Positions 1 through 7,309 are shown, numbered from the stretch's first letter. The stretch is DNA of 41,011 nt from Eggerthellales bacterium (GCA_029225085.1 JAQXVU010000034.1:1-41011); one strand, 5' to 3'. Program-made: numbers and translations. Notes: a model not told the origin generated them from the letters alone.

Positions 1-140
1 ACCAGGCAGCCAACCGCGGTTATATTGACGATGTAATTGAGCCGCGCTACACACGTGCACGTGTTATCCGCGCATTTGAGATGTTGCAGACCAAGCGTCT
101 GACCAACCCGCTCAAGAAACACAGCAACATTCCACTCTAA
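1..140 (+). CDS. mmdA: Carboxyltransferase (alpha) subunit of a biotin-dependent decarboxylase, C-terminal end only
   Basis: An open frame from base 3 runs to the TAA at 138-140 and gives 45 residues; the rest lies outside the window. It contains RGYIDDVIEPRYTR and ends KKHSNIPL, the characteristic tail of the methylmalonyl-CoA decarboxylase alpha / propionyl-CoA carboxylase beta family. The family moves the carboxyl group from a CoA ester to biotin. The gamma, biotin-carrier and beta subunits follow directly, so the sodium-pumping decarboxylase is the likely complex; an oxaloacetate enzyme would normally end differently. Family assignment is firm, the exact CoA substrate is inferred from this tail and the operon. 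Confidence 0.8.
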   Translation, partial: QAANRGYIDDVIEPRYTRARVIRAFEMLQTKRLTNPLKKHSNIPL

Positions 141-152
141 AAAAGAGAGTCT

Positions 153-512
153 ATGATGACACCATTAGCAATAAACTGGTCACACGTATGGTTGGTAACC
201 GGACTGGGATTCTGCATGGTCATAGTGCTCCTGGTTGTCCTTATCTTCATTCTTAAACTGCTTGGAGCAGTTATAAGCAGTGCCGTTAAGGCTCCCAAGG
301 AAGCTCAGCCCAAGGCAATAGCCCAGACTCCCGCAGCCCAGGCCGCTCCGGCTGCCACATCGGCCGATGATGACCTGGCCGCCATCGCCATGGCTCTGCA
401 TCTGTACTTCAACGGAGTACATGACGTGGAACCTACAGAGATTCATATCAAGAGAGTAGAGCGCTCCGGTTGGAACTCCAAGCTCTACGGAATGAACAAC
501 CTGCATCGTTAA
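153..512 (+). CDS. Sodium-pump decarboxylase gamma subunit (OadG family)
   Basis: 119 residues, the usual size for this small membrane anchor. One hydrophobic helix spans residues about 13-37, followed by an Ala/Pro-rich linker (45-70) and a C-terminal cytoplasmic segment with LYFNGVHD and WNSKLYGMNNL, typical of Bacteroidales versions. The family holds the carboxyltransferase and the membrane-embedded beta subunit together. It lies 12 bases after the carboxyltransferase and 7 bases before the carrier protein. Its start follows AAAAGAGAGTCT, with no clear Shine-Dalgarno sequence, as is usual in Bacteroidota and unlike genes after base 2500. A second ATG directly follows the first. Confidence 0.85.
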   Translation: MMTPLAINWSHVWLVTGLGFCMVIVLLVVLIFILKLLGAVISSAVKAPKEAQPKAIAQTPAAQAAPAATSADDDLAAIAMALHLYFNGVHDVEPTEIHIKRVERSGWNSKLYGMNNLHR

Positions 513-519
513 AAGAAAA

Positions 520-1251
520 ATGAAAGAATTTAAGTTTACAATAGACGGCAAGCAGTACAACGCTGCCGTGAATGAACTTGAGGACAATTTTGCCGAAGTT
601 ACACTCAACGGCAAGACCTACAAGGTAGAGTTAGAGAAGGAAGAGGCCCCTGCAGCCGCTGCTGTACGCCGTCCCGCCGCTGCCGCCGCATCTGCCGCAG
701 CAGTTCCCGCCGGACTGATGACCGTAAAGAGTCCGCTGCCCGGATCAATCGTAAAGGTACTCGTCAAGGCCGGTCAGGCTGTAAAGAAGGGCGATGTACT
801 GCTCACTATGGAGTCCATGAAGATGGAGAACAACGTTACTGCCGAGGCCGACGGTACCGTTAAGGCCATCTACGTAGAGCCCGGCAAGAACGTCATGCAG
901 GACGACAAACTGCTTGACCTGGAGACCGCAGCCGCTGCTGCCGCTCCTGCTGCCGCACCCGCTCCCAAGACTGCTCCGACTCCCAAGGCCGATGCTCCCA
1001 AACCCGCTGCCCCCAAGGCTGCCGATGTTCCCGCAGGCGGTTACAAGGTAACCAGCCCCCTGCCCGGTTCAATCATCAAGGTATTGGTAACCGAGGGTCA
1101 GGACGTTAAGAAGGGCGATACCCTGCTTACTCTTGAGAGCATGAAGATGGAGAACGCCGTTATGGCCGACCGCGACGGTAAGGTAACCAAGATTGCCGTA
1201 ACCGCAGGTCAGAACGTAATGCAGGAGGACCTGCTCATGATTCTTGGATAA
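520..1251 (+). CDS. Biotin carboxyl carrier protein with two tandem biotinyl domains
   Basis: 243 residues. An N-terminal segment (1-40, starting MKEFKFTIDGKQYN) as in Bacteroidales carriers is followed by an Ala/Pro linker, a first biotinyl domain (about 67-135) with the biotin motif ESMKMEN around Lys101, a second Ala/Pro/Lys linker (about 136-172), and a second biotinyl domain (about 175-243) with the same motif around Lys209. Known carriers of these decarboxylases usually have one such domain and about 140 residues. The two copies differ at many positions, so this is an old duplication rather than a recent assembly repeat. It shuttles the carboxyl group from the carboxyltransferase to the beta subunit. 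The start is preceded by an A-rich stretch without a Shine-Dalgarno. Confidence 0.88.
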   Translation: MKEFKFTIDGKQYNAAVNELEDNFAEVTLNGKTYKVELEKEEAPAAAAVRRPAAAAASAAAVPAGLMTVKSPLPGSIVKVLVKAGQAVKKGDVLLTMESMKMENNVTAEADGTVKAIYVEPGKNVMQDDKLLDLETAAAAAAPAAAPAPKTAPTPKADAPKPAAPKAADVPAGGYKVTSPLPGSIIKVLVTEGQDVKKGDTLLTLESMKMENAVMADRDGKVTKIAVTAGQNVMQEDLLMILG

Positions 1252-1274
1252 TCTCATTCTAAACTGAAAAGAAA

Positions 1275-2456
1275 ATGGGTGATATTCTGGAATTCTTTGA
1301 GCAGATGGGCTTCATGAACATGACCTATCAGCAGGGAATTATGCTCCTTTTGAGTTTCTTCCTGCTGTACCTGGCCATCAAGAAGCAATACGAGCCGCTA
1401 CTGCTGCTCCCCATCGCATTCGGTATGCTGCTTACCAATCTTCCCGGTGCAGGTATGTACCATTCGGAACTTTGGACAGCATTCCTTGACGCTAACAGCC
1501 CCGCCTACCACAGCTATGGCACTATCATGCGTGAGGGCGGTCTGCTGGACATTCTCTACATAGGTGTAAAAGCCGGTGTATATCCCTGCCTCATATTTAT
1601 GGGCGTAGGTGCCATGACTGATTTCGGACCTCTGATTGCCAACCCCAAGAGCCTGCTCCTGGGTGCTGCCGCTCAGCTGGGTATCTTCCTTACATTCCTT
1701 GCAGCCAACTCAATGGGCTTTACCGAGGCTCAGGCCGGCTCAATAGGTATTATAGGTGGTGCCGATGGTCCTACATCAATCTTCCTGACATCAAAACTGG
1801 CCCCCGAGCTGCTTGGTCCTATTGCCATTGCCGCTTACTCTTACATGGCTCTTGTTCCGGTTATCCAGCCGCCTATCATGCGTGCCCTGACAACCAAGAA
1901 GGAGCGTGCCATCAAGATGAGCCAGCTGCGTCCCGTAAGCAAGACCGAGAAGATAATATTCCCGATTGCCATCACTACCATCGTGGCTCTCATTCTGCCC
2001 GATGCCGCTCCTCTGATAGGTTGTCTCATGCTGGGTAACCTTGCCAAGGAGTGCGGTGTTGTGGACCGTCTGAGCAAGACCATGCAGAACGAGCTGATGA
2101 ACATCGTGGTTATATTCCTGGGTCTTACCGTAGGTGCAACAGCTACAGCCAGTTCATTCCTGGATTGGAGTACAATCAAGATTATGGTAATGGGTGTCGT
2201 GGCATTCGGTTGCGGTACCGCAGGCGGTATCCTTCTTGCCAAGCTGATGAACGTATTCTCCAAGGAGAAGATCAACCCGCTTATCGGTTCCGCCGGTGTA
2301 TCGGCCGTTCCTATGGCTGCCCGCGTTAGTCAGCAGGTTGGTCAGGAGGAGAACCCCAGCAACTTCCTGCTCATGCATGCCATGGGCCCCAACGTTGCCG
2401 GTGTTATTGGTTCTGCAGTTGCTGCAGGCTTCCTACTGGCACTGTTCGGCGCGTAA
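1275..2456 (+). CDS. oadB: Sodium ion-translocating decarboxylase beta subunit
   Basis: 393 residues, very hydrophobic, with about nine to eleven membrane segments. Family signatures are visible: [12 protein letters not shown] (about residues 115-126), [17 protein letters not shown] (about 160-177), [16 protein letters not shown] and, near the end, [18 protein letters not shown]. The Asp in the GGADGPT motif is the one known to take part in sodium and proton movement in the family. It decarboxylates carboxybiotin and pumps sodium out of the cell. It is the last gene of the operon; its AAACTGAAAAGAAA leader again lacks a Shine-Dalgarno. The protein looks Bacteroidales, whereas everything downstream looks actinobacterial. 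Confidence 0.92.
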   Translation: MGDILEFFEQMGFMNMTYQQGIMLLLSFFLLYLAIKKQYEPLLLLPIAFGMLLTNLPGAGMYHSELWTAFLDANSPAYHSYGTIMREGGLLDILYIGVKAGVYPCLIFMGVGAMTDFGPLIANPKSLLLGAAAQLGIFLTFLAANSMGFTEAQAGSIGIIGGADGPTSIFLTSKLAPELLGPIAIAAYSYMALVPVIQPPIMRALTTKKERAIKMSQLRPVSKTEKIIFPIAITTIVALILPDAAPLIGCLMLGNLAKECGVVDRLSKTMQNELMNIVVIFLGLTVGATATASSFLDWSTIKIMVMGVVAFGCGTAGGILLAKLMNVFSKEKINPLIGSAGVSAVPMAARVSQQVGQEENPSNFLLMHAMGPNVAGVIGSAVAAGFLLALFGA

Positions 2457-2497
2457 TCGCGCTTATCTAATCCCCGATTAGCGGGTTAGTCCTCCAG
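2457..2497. other. Boundary between Bacteroidales-like and Coriobacteriia-like DNA
   Basis: Within these 41 bases the sequence switches from an A-rich-leader, Bacteroidales-type operon to G+C-rich DNA whose genes carry AGGAG ribosome binding sites. An imperfect palindrome (TAATCCCCGATTAGCGGGTTA) sits at about 2468-2488. No transposase, tRNA or attachment-site repeat is visible at the join. Either the contig is chimeric or the operon has been acquired; the sequence alone does not decide. Confidence 0.6.
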
Positions 2498-2528
2498 GAG
2501 CCCCGAGCCTTGTGCTCGGGGCTCTTTC
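2498..2528 (+). terminator. Rho-independent terminator
   Basis: A perfect 10-bp stem GAGCCCCGAG / CTCGGGGCTC with a 7-base loop is followed by TTTCT. It would stop transcription leaving the oadB side on the plus strand. It lies right at the compositional boundary, so it could belong to either genome. Confidence 0.75.
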
Positions 2529-2602
2529 TGTAGTTTGGGGTGGCGAGGCTTCGGTTCGGCCGCCGTGGGGTACACTTGCGCAGAAACCTGTTTGCGATGC
2601 TT

Positions 2603-2711
2603 GGTGGGCATGGTGCCCGCTGGGCGCTGTGGCTTCGTGTAACCGGTGGGCATGGTGCCCGCTGGGCGCTGTGGCTTCGTATAGCCGGTGGGCGCGGTGC
2701 TCGCTGGGCGT
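2603..2711 (+). repeat. Degenerate tandem repeat, 42-base period, 2.6 copies
   Basis: Copies begin at 2603, 2645 and 2687, each starting GGTGGGC and containing GGTGCCCGCTGGGCG (third copy GGTGCTCGCTGGGCG). The period is a multiple of three and the array stays open in two frames (for example WAWCPLGAVAS repeated), but no ribosome binding site precedes it, so it is treated as non-coding. It occupies the gap before the unknown gene at 2743. Confidence 0.8.
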
Positions 2712-2742
2712 TCGGCGCGCTAATGAGATGAGGAAGGCAGCT

Positions 2743-3249
2743 ATGGAAGATATGCGTGATGCGGCGAAGTGGGCAAAGGAGGTGAGCCGTGCAGGTTTTC
2801 GCCTGTATGATTCCCGACCCTTGGGAAACACCATCGTGTATGGTGAGCCTCTCACCTTCCACATTGGCTTTGCCCCAGCTGACGTGGTGAACCTGTACTC
2901 GGAGCTGCGCGAGCTCATAGACGGCGAGCGATTTTTCCCTTGCTTTTACCAGGATGCGTTTGTGGGGGTTCTTGACGCCAGCAAGTACGTGCGCGGCTAT
3001 TTGCTGACCCACAAGGATGTCAGCGGCTTTGCGGTGACCGTGACTCCTGTTGGCACTCGCTATGCCAACACTTTCGAGCCCGATTGCCGGGTGAAGAGCA
3101 TCGAGCCCTGCGAACCGTGGCAACAGCCGGACGTCGCACAGGAGGACCCGCGAGAGTTCCTGTATGAGGCAATGGAGCAAACCGTCGCCCAGAGCGCCAA
3201 GCGAGCTGAGGAGCGCAAGGGCTTCTTCAAGCGTTTGCTGGGGAGGTAG
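2743..3249 (+). CDS. Hypothetical protein (168 residues)
   Basis: Not recognised. The chosen ATG follows AGGAAGG at 2731-2737 with a 5-base gap; the frame stays open upstream to 2512 but only through the tandem repeat. The predicted soluble protein has a helical N-terminus (MEDMRDAAKWAKEV), a mixed middle part with aromatic residues (GERFFPCFYQDAFVGV) and a charged helical C-terminus ending KGFFKRLLGR. There is no signal peptide or membrane segment. The stop codon is two bases before the next ATG, so it is translated with the Nudix gene and may share its pathway. No catalytic motif can be pointed to. Confidence 0.75.
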   Translation: MEDMRDAAKWAKEVSRAGFRLYDSRPLGNTIVYGEPLTFHIGFAPADVVNLYSELRELIDGERFFPCFYQDAFVGVLDASKYVRGYLLTHKDVSGFAVTVTPVGTRYANTFEPDCRVKSIEPCEPWQQPDVAQEDPREFLYEAMEQTVAQSAKRAEERKGFFKRLLGR

Positions 3250-3251
3250 CC

Positions 3252-3812
3252 ATGAAAAAGACGACCTTGTGCTATCTGCAGCTGAACGGCAAGTACCTCA
3301 TGCTGTTCCGTAACAAGAAGGCCAATGACCCCAACGAGGGCAAGTGCATTGGCGTGGGAGGGAAGTTCTTGCCAGGGGAGAGCCCTGAGGAATGCCTGCT
3401 GCGTGAGATGCGGGAGGAGACGGGCTTCGCGCTGCTTTCCTACGAGCAGCGGGGCATCGTGCACTTCCTCAGCGATCAGTGGGAAGACGAGGACATGTAT
3501 CTGTTTACGGCCACGTCCTTTCGCACGGCTTCGGGAGAGGTGTATCAGGATGCGGCTGATGGCTGCGACGTGCCTTCCTGCGAGCAATGCTCGGCGGCGG
3601 GAGGAGCTTGCGGGGAGCTTCCCGCAGACTTCTGGCCCGTTCCGGAGTGCGCAGAGGGCACCTTCATGTGGGTGCCTATCAATCGCGTTCCCACTCTTCC
3701 GCTCTGGGAGGGGGACATGCATTTTCTGACGGCACTGGCGGCGGGGGAGCGCGACATCGACATGACCCTGCGGTATGAGGGTGATTCCCTGGCAGAGGTT
3801 GTCTCGCGGTAA
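3252..3812 (+). CDS. Nudix hydrolase, MutT-like
   Basis: 186 residues with a complete Nudix box at residues 37-59: Gly37, Glu43, then REMREETGF with the metal-binding glutamates. The family hydrolyses nucleoside diphosphates linked to another group. The N-terminal KKTTLCYLQLNGKYLMLFRNKK matches the 8-oxo-dGTP diphosphatase branch, so nucleotide-pool cleaning is the best guess. An extra Cys-rich loop (about 97-125, DVPSCEQCSAAGGACGELP) is inserted before the final helix and is unusual. The ribosome binding site GGGAGGT overlaps the stop region of the preceding gene, indicating translational coupling. Confidence 0.85.
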   Translation: MKKTTLCYLQLNGKYLMLFRNKKANDPNEGKCIGVGGKFLPGESPEECLLREMREETGFALLSYEQRGIVHFLSDQWEDEDMYLFTATSFRTASGEVYQDAADGCDVPSCEQCSAAGGACGELPADFWPVPECAEGTFMWVPINRVPTLPLWEGDMHFLTALAAGERDIDMTLRYEGDSLAEVVSR

Positions 3813-3886
3813 CCGTTGGCGAAGATCTCTCCGATGGAGCCCTTTTGCGACGGGTCTCGCTGGTGGAGGTTGCCTCGCGGTAACCG
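3795..3886 (+). repeat. Duplicated 3' end of the Nudix gene
   Basis: GAGGTTGTCTCGCGGTAACCG at 3795-3815 includes the last codons and stop of the Nudix gene. It recurs at 3866-3886 with a single change (20 of 21 identical). The spacing is 71 bases. The second copy is non-coding. Similar tail duplications occur at other gene ends in this window. Confidence 0.75.
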
Positions 3887-3945
3887 ATGCCGCGAAAACG
3901 TCTTCTTTCCCCTTGTCTCTTCGGGCGTTTGCGTCACAATAAGGG

Positions 3946-3963
3946 AGTTAAACATGATTAACT
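3946..3963. promoter_or_regulatory. Palindromic operator candidate upstream of feoB
   Basis: AGTTAAACATGATTAACT is an 18-base near-perfect palindrome (only positions 7 and 12 break symmetry). It ends directly before the ribosome binding site AAAGGAG of the iron transporter. A bound repressor here would block transcription or translation start. Actinobacterial iron transport genes are commonly controlled by DtxR/IdeR- or MntR-type repressors binding AT-rich palindromes of this size; which one acts here is inference. Confidence 0.5.
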
Positions 3964-3976
3964 AAAGGAGCCCTTC

Positions 3977-6550
3977 GTGTCCGATTGCTGCACGCCTTCA
4001 AACGAAATGCCTGATGTTTCCATCGACCGTTCTGGTGCGGAACGTCCATCGGTGGCGGTTCAGGAGGGCTTGCCTACGTTGCGAGAGCTTCCCATTGGCG
4101 GCAGCGCATTCGTACAGGCTGTGGGCGGCGAGGGCTCTCTGCGACAGCACCTGCTAGATATGGGCCTTATCCCCGGGGTGAAGGTTACCATGGTGAAGCA
4201 TGCCCCTATGGGCGATCCTGTCGAGGTGCAGATTCATGGCTATGAGCTCACCCTGCGCCTTGATGACTGCTCGAAGGTGACGATTTCCCCGGCAGGGGAG
4301 GAAACCGAGGAGGGGGCTGCGGCGGAGGCGCTTGACGCCTCTAAATCTTCGGATGCTTCTGGCTCCTTCGATTCTTCCAAATCTTCCGGAGTCTCACGGC
4401 TTTCCAAATCCGGCAAAGCTTCTAAGGCTTCTAAGCGCCCTTTGTATCCCGGCGGACACCCTCACGAGACGGACCATCCCGGTTTGGGCGAGGGCGGTCG
4501 CTTCCACGACTCTAAGAACGAGGACCCCCTGCCCGAGGACAAGGTGCTGACCTTTGCACTGGTGGGCAATCAGAACTGCGGAAAGACCACGCTGTTCAAC
4601 CAGCTCACGGGCTCTAACCAGCACGTGGGCAACTTTCCCGGCGTCACCGTCGATCGCAAGGACGGCATCATCCGCGGCCACGAGAACACCCTGGTCACCG
4701 ACTTGCCGGGCATTTACTCTCTGAGCCCCTATTCCGCCGAGGAGATCGTCACCCGCCAGTTCGTCCTAGAACAGCGCCCGTGCGGCATCATCAACATCGT
4801 TGACGCCACCAACATTCAGCGCAATCTGTATCTCACCATGCAGCTGCTAGAGCTGGGTATTCCCATGGTGCTGGCCCTAAACATGATGGACGAAGTGGCT
4901 GAGAACGGCGGCGCGGTGCTGGTTAACGACCTGGAGTCCCGCCTGGGCATTCCCGTGGTTCCCATCAGCGCCATTAAGGGCGAGGGCATCGACGAGCTGG
5001 TGAGCCACGCTCTGCATGTTGCCCGCTATCGCGAGAAGCCCACCAAGCAGGACCTTTGCGCCCCCGAGGACAACGGGGGAGCGGTGCATCGCTGCATTCA
5101 CGGCATTATGCATCTGGTGGAAGACCACGCTGAAACCGCGGGCATCCCCCTGCGCTTTGCGGCCTCTAAGATCGCCGAGGGTGACGCGCTGGTTCTTGAT
5201 GCCCTGCATCTTGACGAGAACGAACGTCAGGGCCTCGAGCACCTGATTGTGCAGATGGAGCGCGAGAGCGGCCTTGACAGGGCTGCCGCCATCGCCGGCA
5301 TGCGCTTCAACTTCATCGAGCGCGTCTGCAAGGATACGGTGGTGCGTCCCCATGAGAGCAAGGGCTCGGTTACCAGTCAGCGCATCGACAAGGTACTGAC
5401 CGGCCGTTTCACCGCCATCCCCGCGTTCATCTGCATTATGGGCCTGGTGTTCTTTCTGACCTTCAACGTCATTGGCTCCTTCTTGCAGGACCTGCTTGAT
5501 GCCAGCATCACCTGGCTCGGGGACCTGACAGCGGTAGCTATGGAAGCCGCCCAGGTTAACCCCGTCATTCAGTCGTTGGTGCTCGACGGCATCTTCGGCG
5601 GTGTGGGAAGCGTCCTAAGCTTTTTGCCCATCATCGTCACCCTGTTTTTCTTCCTGTCTCTGCTCGAGGACAGCGGCTACATGGCCCGCGTGGCCTTCAT
5701 CATGGATAGGCCCCTGCGCAAGTTGGGACTTTCTGGTCGAAGCATCGTACCCATGCTCATCGGCTTCGGTTGCAGCGTCCCAAGCGTTATGGCCAGTAGG
5801 ACCTTGCCTTCGGAGCGGGACCGCAAGATGACCATTTTGCTGACGCCTTTCATGAGTTGCTCGGCGAAGCTGCCTATCTACGCGTTCCTGTCTGCTGCCT
5901 TCTTCCCAGACTATGCTGCCATCGTCATGATGGGCCTGTACCTGCTGGGCATCGTGGTGGGCGTGCTCTGCGCTCTGGTAATGCGAGGGACGGCCTTTAA
6001 GGGCGAGGCCATGCCCTTCGTCATGGAGCTCCCCAACTATCGCTTGCCCGCCGCAGGCAACGTTGGCCATCTGCTGTGGGATAAGGCCAAGGACTTCCTG
6101 CAGCGTGCCTTCACAGTAATTTTCGTCGCCACTATCGTCATCTGGTTCCTGCAGACCTTCGGCCTGAACCTGAATGTGGTAGAGGAGTCCTCTCAGAGCA
6201 TTCTGGCCCTGCTGGCAGGCGTTCTGGCGCCTCTCTTCGATCCGTTGGGCTTTGGTGACTGGCGCGTGGTGACGGCTCTGATTTCCGGCTTCATGGCCAA
6301 GGAGAGCGTGGTTTCCACCATCGCCTTGCTCTTCGGCTCTACAGCGGCTCTGACGGCGGCTATCACGCCTCTGGCGGCCCTGTGCCTGCTGGTGTTCTGC
6401 TTGCTGTACACGCCTTGCGTGGCGGCTATTGCCAGCGTTAAGCGAGAGCTGGGCGGAACCTGGGCGCTGGGCATGGTTGTTGCCCAGTGCGCCATCGCGT
6501 GGGTGGTGGCGCTGGTCTTCCATGTGGTGGGAGCGCTCCTAGGGTTCTAG
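3977..6550 (+). CDS. feoB: FeoA-FeoB fusion, ferrous iron transporter
   Basis: 857 residues from a GTG start with AAAGGAG 6 bases upstream. An N-terminal FeoA-like SH3 domain (about 33-104, LPIGGSAFVQAV, LLDMGLIPGVKV) is joined by a Ser/Lys-rich linker (about 105-190) to FeoB. The GTPase motifs are G1 GNQNCGKTT (197-205), the G2 threonine in PGVTVDRK, G3 DLPG (242-245), G4 NMMD (302-305) and G5 SAIKGEGID. The C-terminal half carries the Gate domains with about eight to ten membrane helices and the conserved GFGCSVPSVMASRT. It imports Fe2+ across the cytoplasmic membrane using GTP. In most bacteria FeoA is a separate small protein; fusions are known but less common. No FeoC follows. Confidence 0.95.
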   Translation: MSDCCTPSNEMPDVSIDRSGAERPSVAVQEGLPTLRELPIGGSAFVQAVGGEGSLRQHLLDMGLIPGVKVTMVKHAPMGDPVEVQIHGYELTLRLDDCSKVTISPAGEETEEGAAAEALDASKSSDASGSFDSSKSSGVSRLSKSGKASKASKRPLYPGGHPHETDHPGLGEGGRFHDSKNEDPLPEDKVLTFALVGNQNCGKTTLFNQLTGSNQHVGNFPGVTVDRKDGIIRGHENTLVTDLPGIYSLSPYSAEEIVTRQFVLEQRPCGIINIVDATNIQRNLYLTMQLLELGIPMVLALNMMDEVAENGGAVLVNDLESRLGIPVVPISAIKGEGIDELVSHALHVARYREKPTKQDLCAPEDNGGAVHRCIHGIMHLVEDHAETAGIPLRFAASKIAEGDALVLDALHLDENERQGLEHLIVQMERESGLDRAAAIAGMRFNFIERVCKDTVVRPHESKGSVTSQRIDKVLTGRFTAIPAFICIMGLVFFLTFNVIGSFLQDLLDASITWLGDLTAVAMEAAQVNPVIQSLVLDGIFGGVGSVLSFLPIIVTLFFFLSLLEDSGYMARVAFIMDRPLRKLGLSGRSIVPMLIGFGCSVPSVMASRTLPSERDRKMTILLTPFMSCSAKLPIYAFLSAAFFPDYAAIVMMGLYLLGIVVGVLCALVMRGTAFKGEAMPFVMELPNYRLPAAGNVGHLLWDKAKDFLQRAFTVIFVATIVIWFLQTFGLNLNVVEESSQSILALLAGVLAPLFDPLGFGDWRVVTALISGFMAKESVVSTIALLFGSTAALTAAITPLAALCLLVFCLLYTPCVAAIASVKRELGGTWALGMVVAQCAIAWVVALVFHVVGALLGF

Positions 6551-6609
6551 GGCGGGAATGCCTCTTTGTGGAAGGTGCCCGCGAAGTTCTCGTATCCTAT
6601 CTGCTTTTG

Positions 6610-6686
6610 AGGGCCATCGGGAGAACCGAGTCCTGGCCGCACCCGCTTCGCTCTGCGAAGGCCAGGATCGGTCCTCCCGATGCCCT
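6610..6686. repeat. Long imperfect hairpin (27-bp stem)
   Basis: The arm at 6610-6638 (starting AGGGCCATCGGGAG, ending TCCTGGCC) pairs with the arm at 6660-6686 (starting GGCCAGGA, ending CGATGCCCT). There are two one-base bulges and one mismatch, and the loop is 21 bases. It lies 60 bases after the feoB stop in a gap between convergent genes. There is no clear U-run immediately after it, so a simple terminator is unlikely; a structured RNA end or a palindromic repeat is possible. Confidence 0.7.
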
Positions 6687-6751
6687 GACCACCTTGCTCT
6701 GACCGAGATCTCTTCGGACGGTTTTCCAAAGCGCGGAACCCCGACGCAGAG

Positions 6752-6799
6752 CCCTGGCGCGCGGCGCCGATGCGTAGCTCTGGCGCGCGGCGTTGATGC
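6752..6799 (+). repeat. Two-copy direct repeat, 26-base period
   Basis: CTGGCGCGCGGCG followed by a GATGC-type tail occurs at 6754 and again at 6780. It is part of the series of short degenerate direct repeats found between genes throughout this window. Confidence 0.6.
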
Positions 6800-6830
6800 T
6801 GGACCCCGATGCCGAAATCGCTCGTCTGTG

Positions 6831-7105
6831 CAGAAACGACGCCTCAGTGCAGAGTAAATTGCAAAAAATTCGAGTCATTTTACAGAATGGGCCGCTCAGT
6901 GCAGAAGATCTGTCTCCTCTCGAAGGTGCTGTGAGGCTCAATCGAGGTAAAAGACTGGTTGGCGAGTTGCATTGTTGGGATAGAACCTTGAATCAAGCCC
7001 ACATTCTCAGAGTGCTGTCCATCGCTGAGCACAGTGGGAGTTTGAGTGTCGATCCTTTTGGGATTCCGTCTTGTTACCAACTTCTGCACTGAGGTGCCGT
7101 TTCTG
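6831..7105. repeat. Inverted-repeat element with three copies of a 24-base unit
   Basis: The unit CAGAAACGACGCCTCAGTGC plus AGAG lies at 6831-6854. A second copy in the same direction lies at 6883-6906, and an inverted copy at 7082-7105 matches the first at 21 of 24 positions. The enclosed 225 bases are more AT-rich than the flanks. An open frame over it (6793-7092, 99 residues) has no ribosome binding site and is probably a by-product of the repeat. It looks like a non-autonomous mobile or intergenic palindromic element; no transposase is present and no convincing target duplication was seen. Confidence 0.65.
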
Positions 7106-7236
7106 TTTTTGAGGTCAAAAAAGCTGCATGTGGCATTTTCTGCATCCTGACCGCGGGTGTCTTCGGGGCTTCGCGGGAACTTGCGGGTCCGTCTCTAACG
7201 CCCTGTGGCTTCGCAGGGTGATTTTGTATTTCTATC

Positions 7237-7262
7237 GCAGGCACCCCGGGCAGGCACCCCGG
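7237..7262 (+). repeat. Two tandem 13-base repeats
   Basis: GCAGGCACCCCGG occurs twice head to tail, just before the terminator of the symporter gene. A weaker pair (GCGAATTCGCACGTTG and GAGAATCCGTACGTTG) follows at about 7338-7379. Apart from these and the elements listed, I see no gene in 6551-7407. Confidence 0.6.
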
Positions 7263-7274
7263 ATAATCGGCTCG

Positions 7275-7309
7275 TAAAAAAACAGGCGCTGACCTGAGTC
7301 AACGCCTGT
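7275..7309 (-). terminator. Rho-independent terminator of the sodium symporter gene
   Basis: On the minus strand ACAGGCGTTGAC and GTCAGCGCCTGT form an 11- to 12-bp stem around a TCAG loop (one G/T opposition), followed by TTTTTTT. It lies about 100 bases beyond the stop codon of the gene at 7408-8823. Confidence 0.85.

Noticed and set aside
2512-2742. N-terminal extension of the unknown protein through the tandem repeat
   Set aside because: The ribosome binding site at 2731-2737 sets the start at 2743. The extension is Trp/Cys-rich repeat translation and another frame is equally open.
5615-6523. A 302-codon open frame on the minus strand within feoB
   Set aside because: It is rich in His, Gln and Arg, as expected for the reverse complement of membrane-helix codons, and has no start signal.
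6793-7092. A 99-codon frame that could be a small gene
   Set aside because: It spans the inverted-repeat element, has no ribosome binding site and starts outside the element. More likely a by-product of the repeat.
7195-7230. A feoB terminator (CCCTGTGGCTTCGCAGGG then GATTTTG)
   Set aside because: The stem is short with a mismatch and lies 650 bases after the feoB stop; not convincing.
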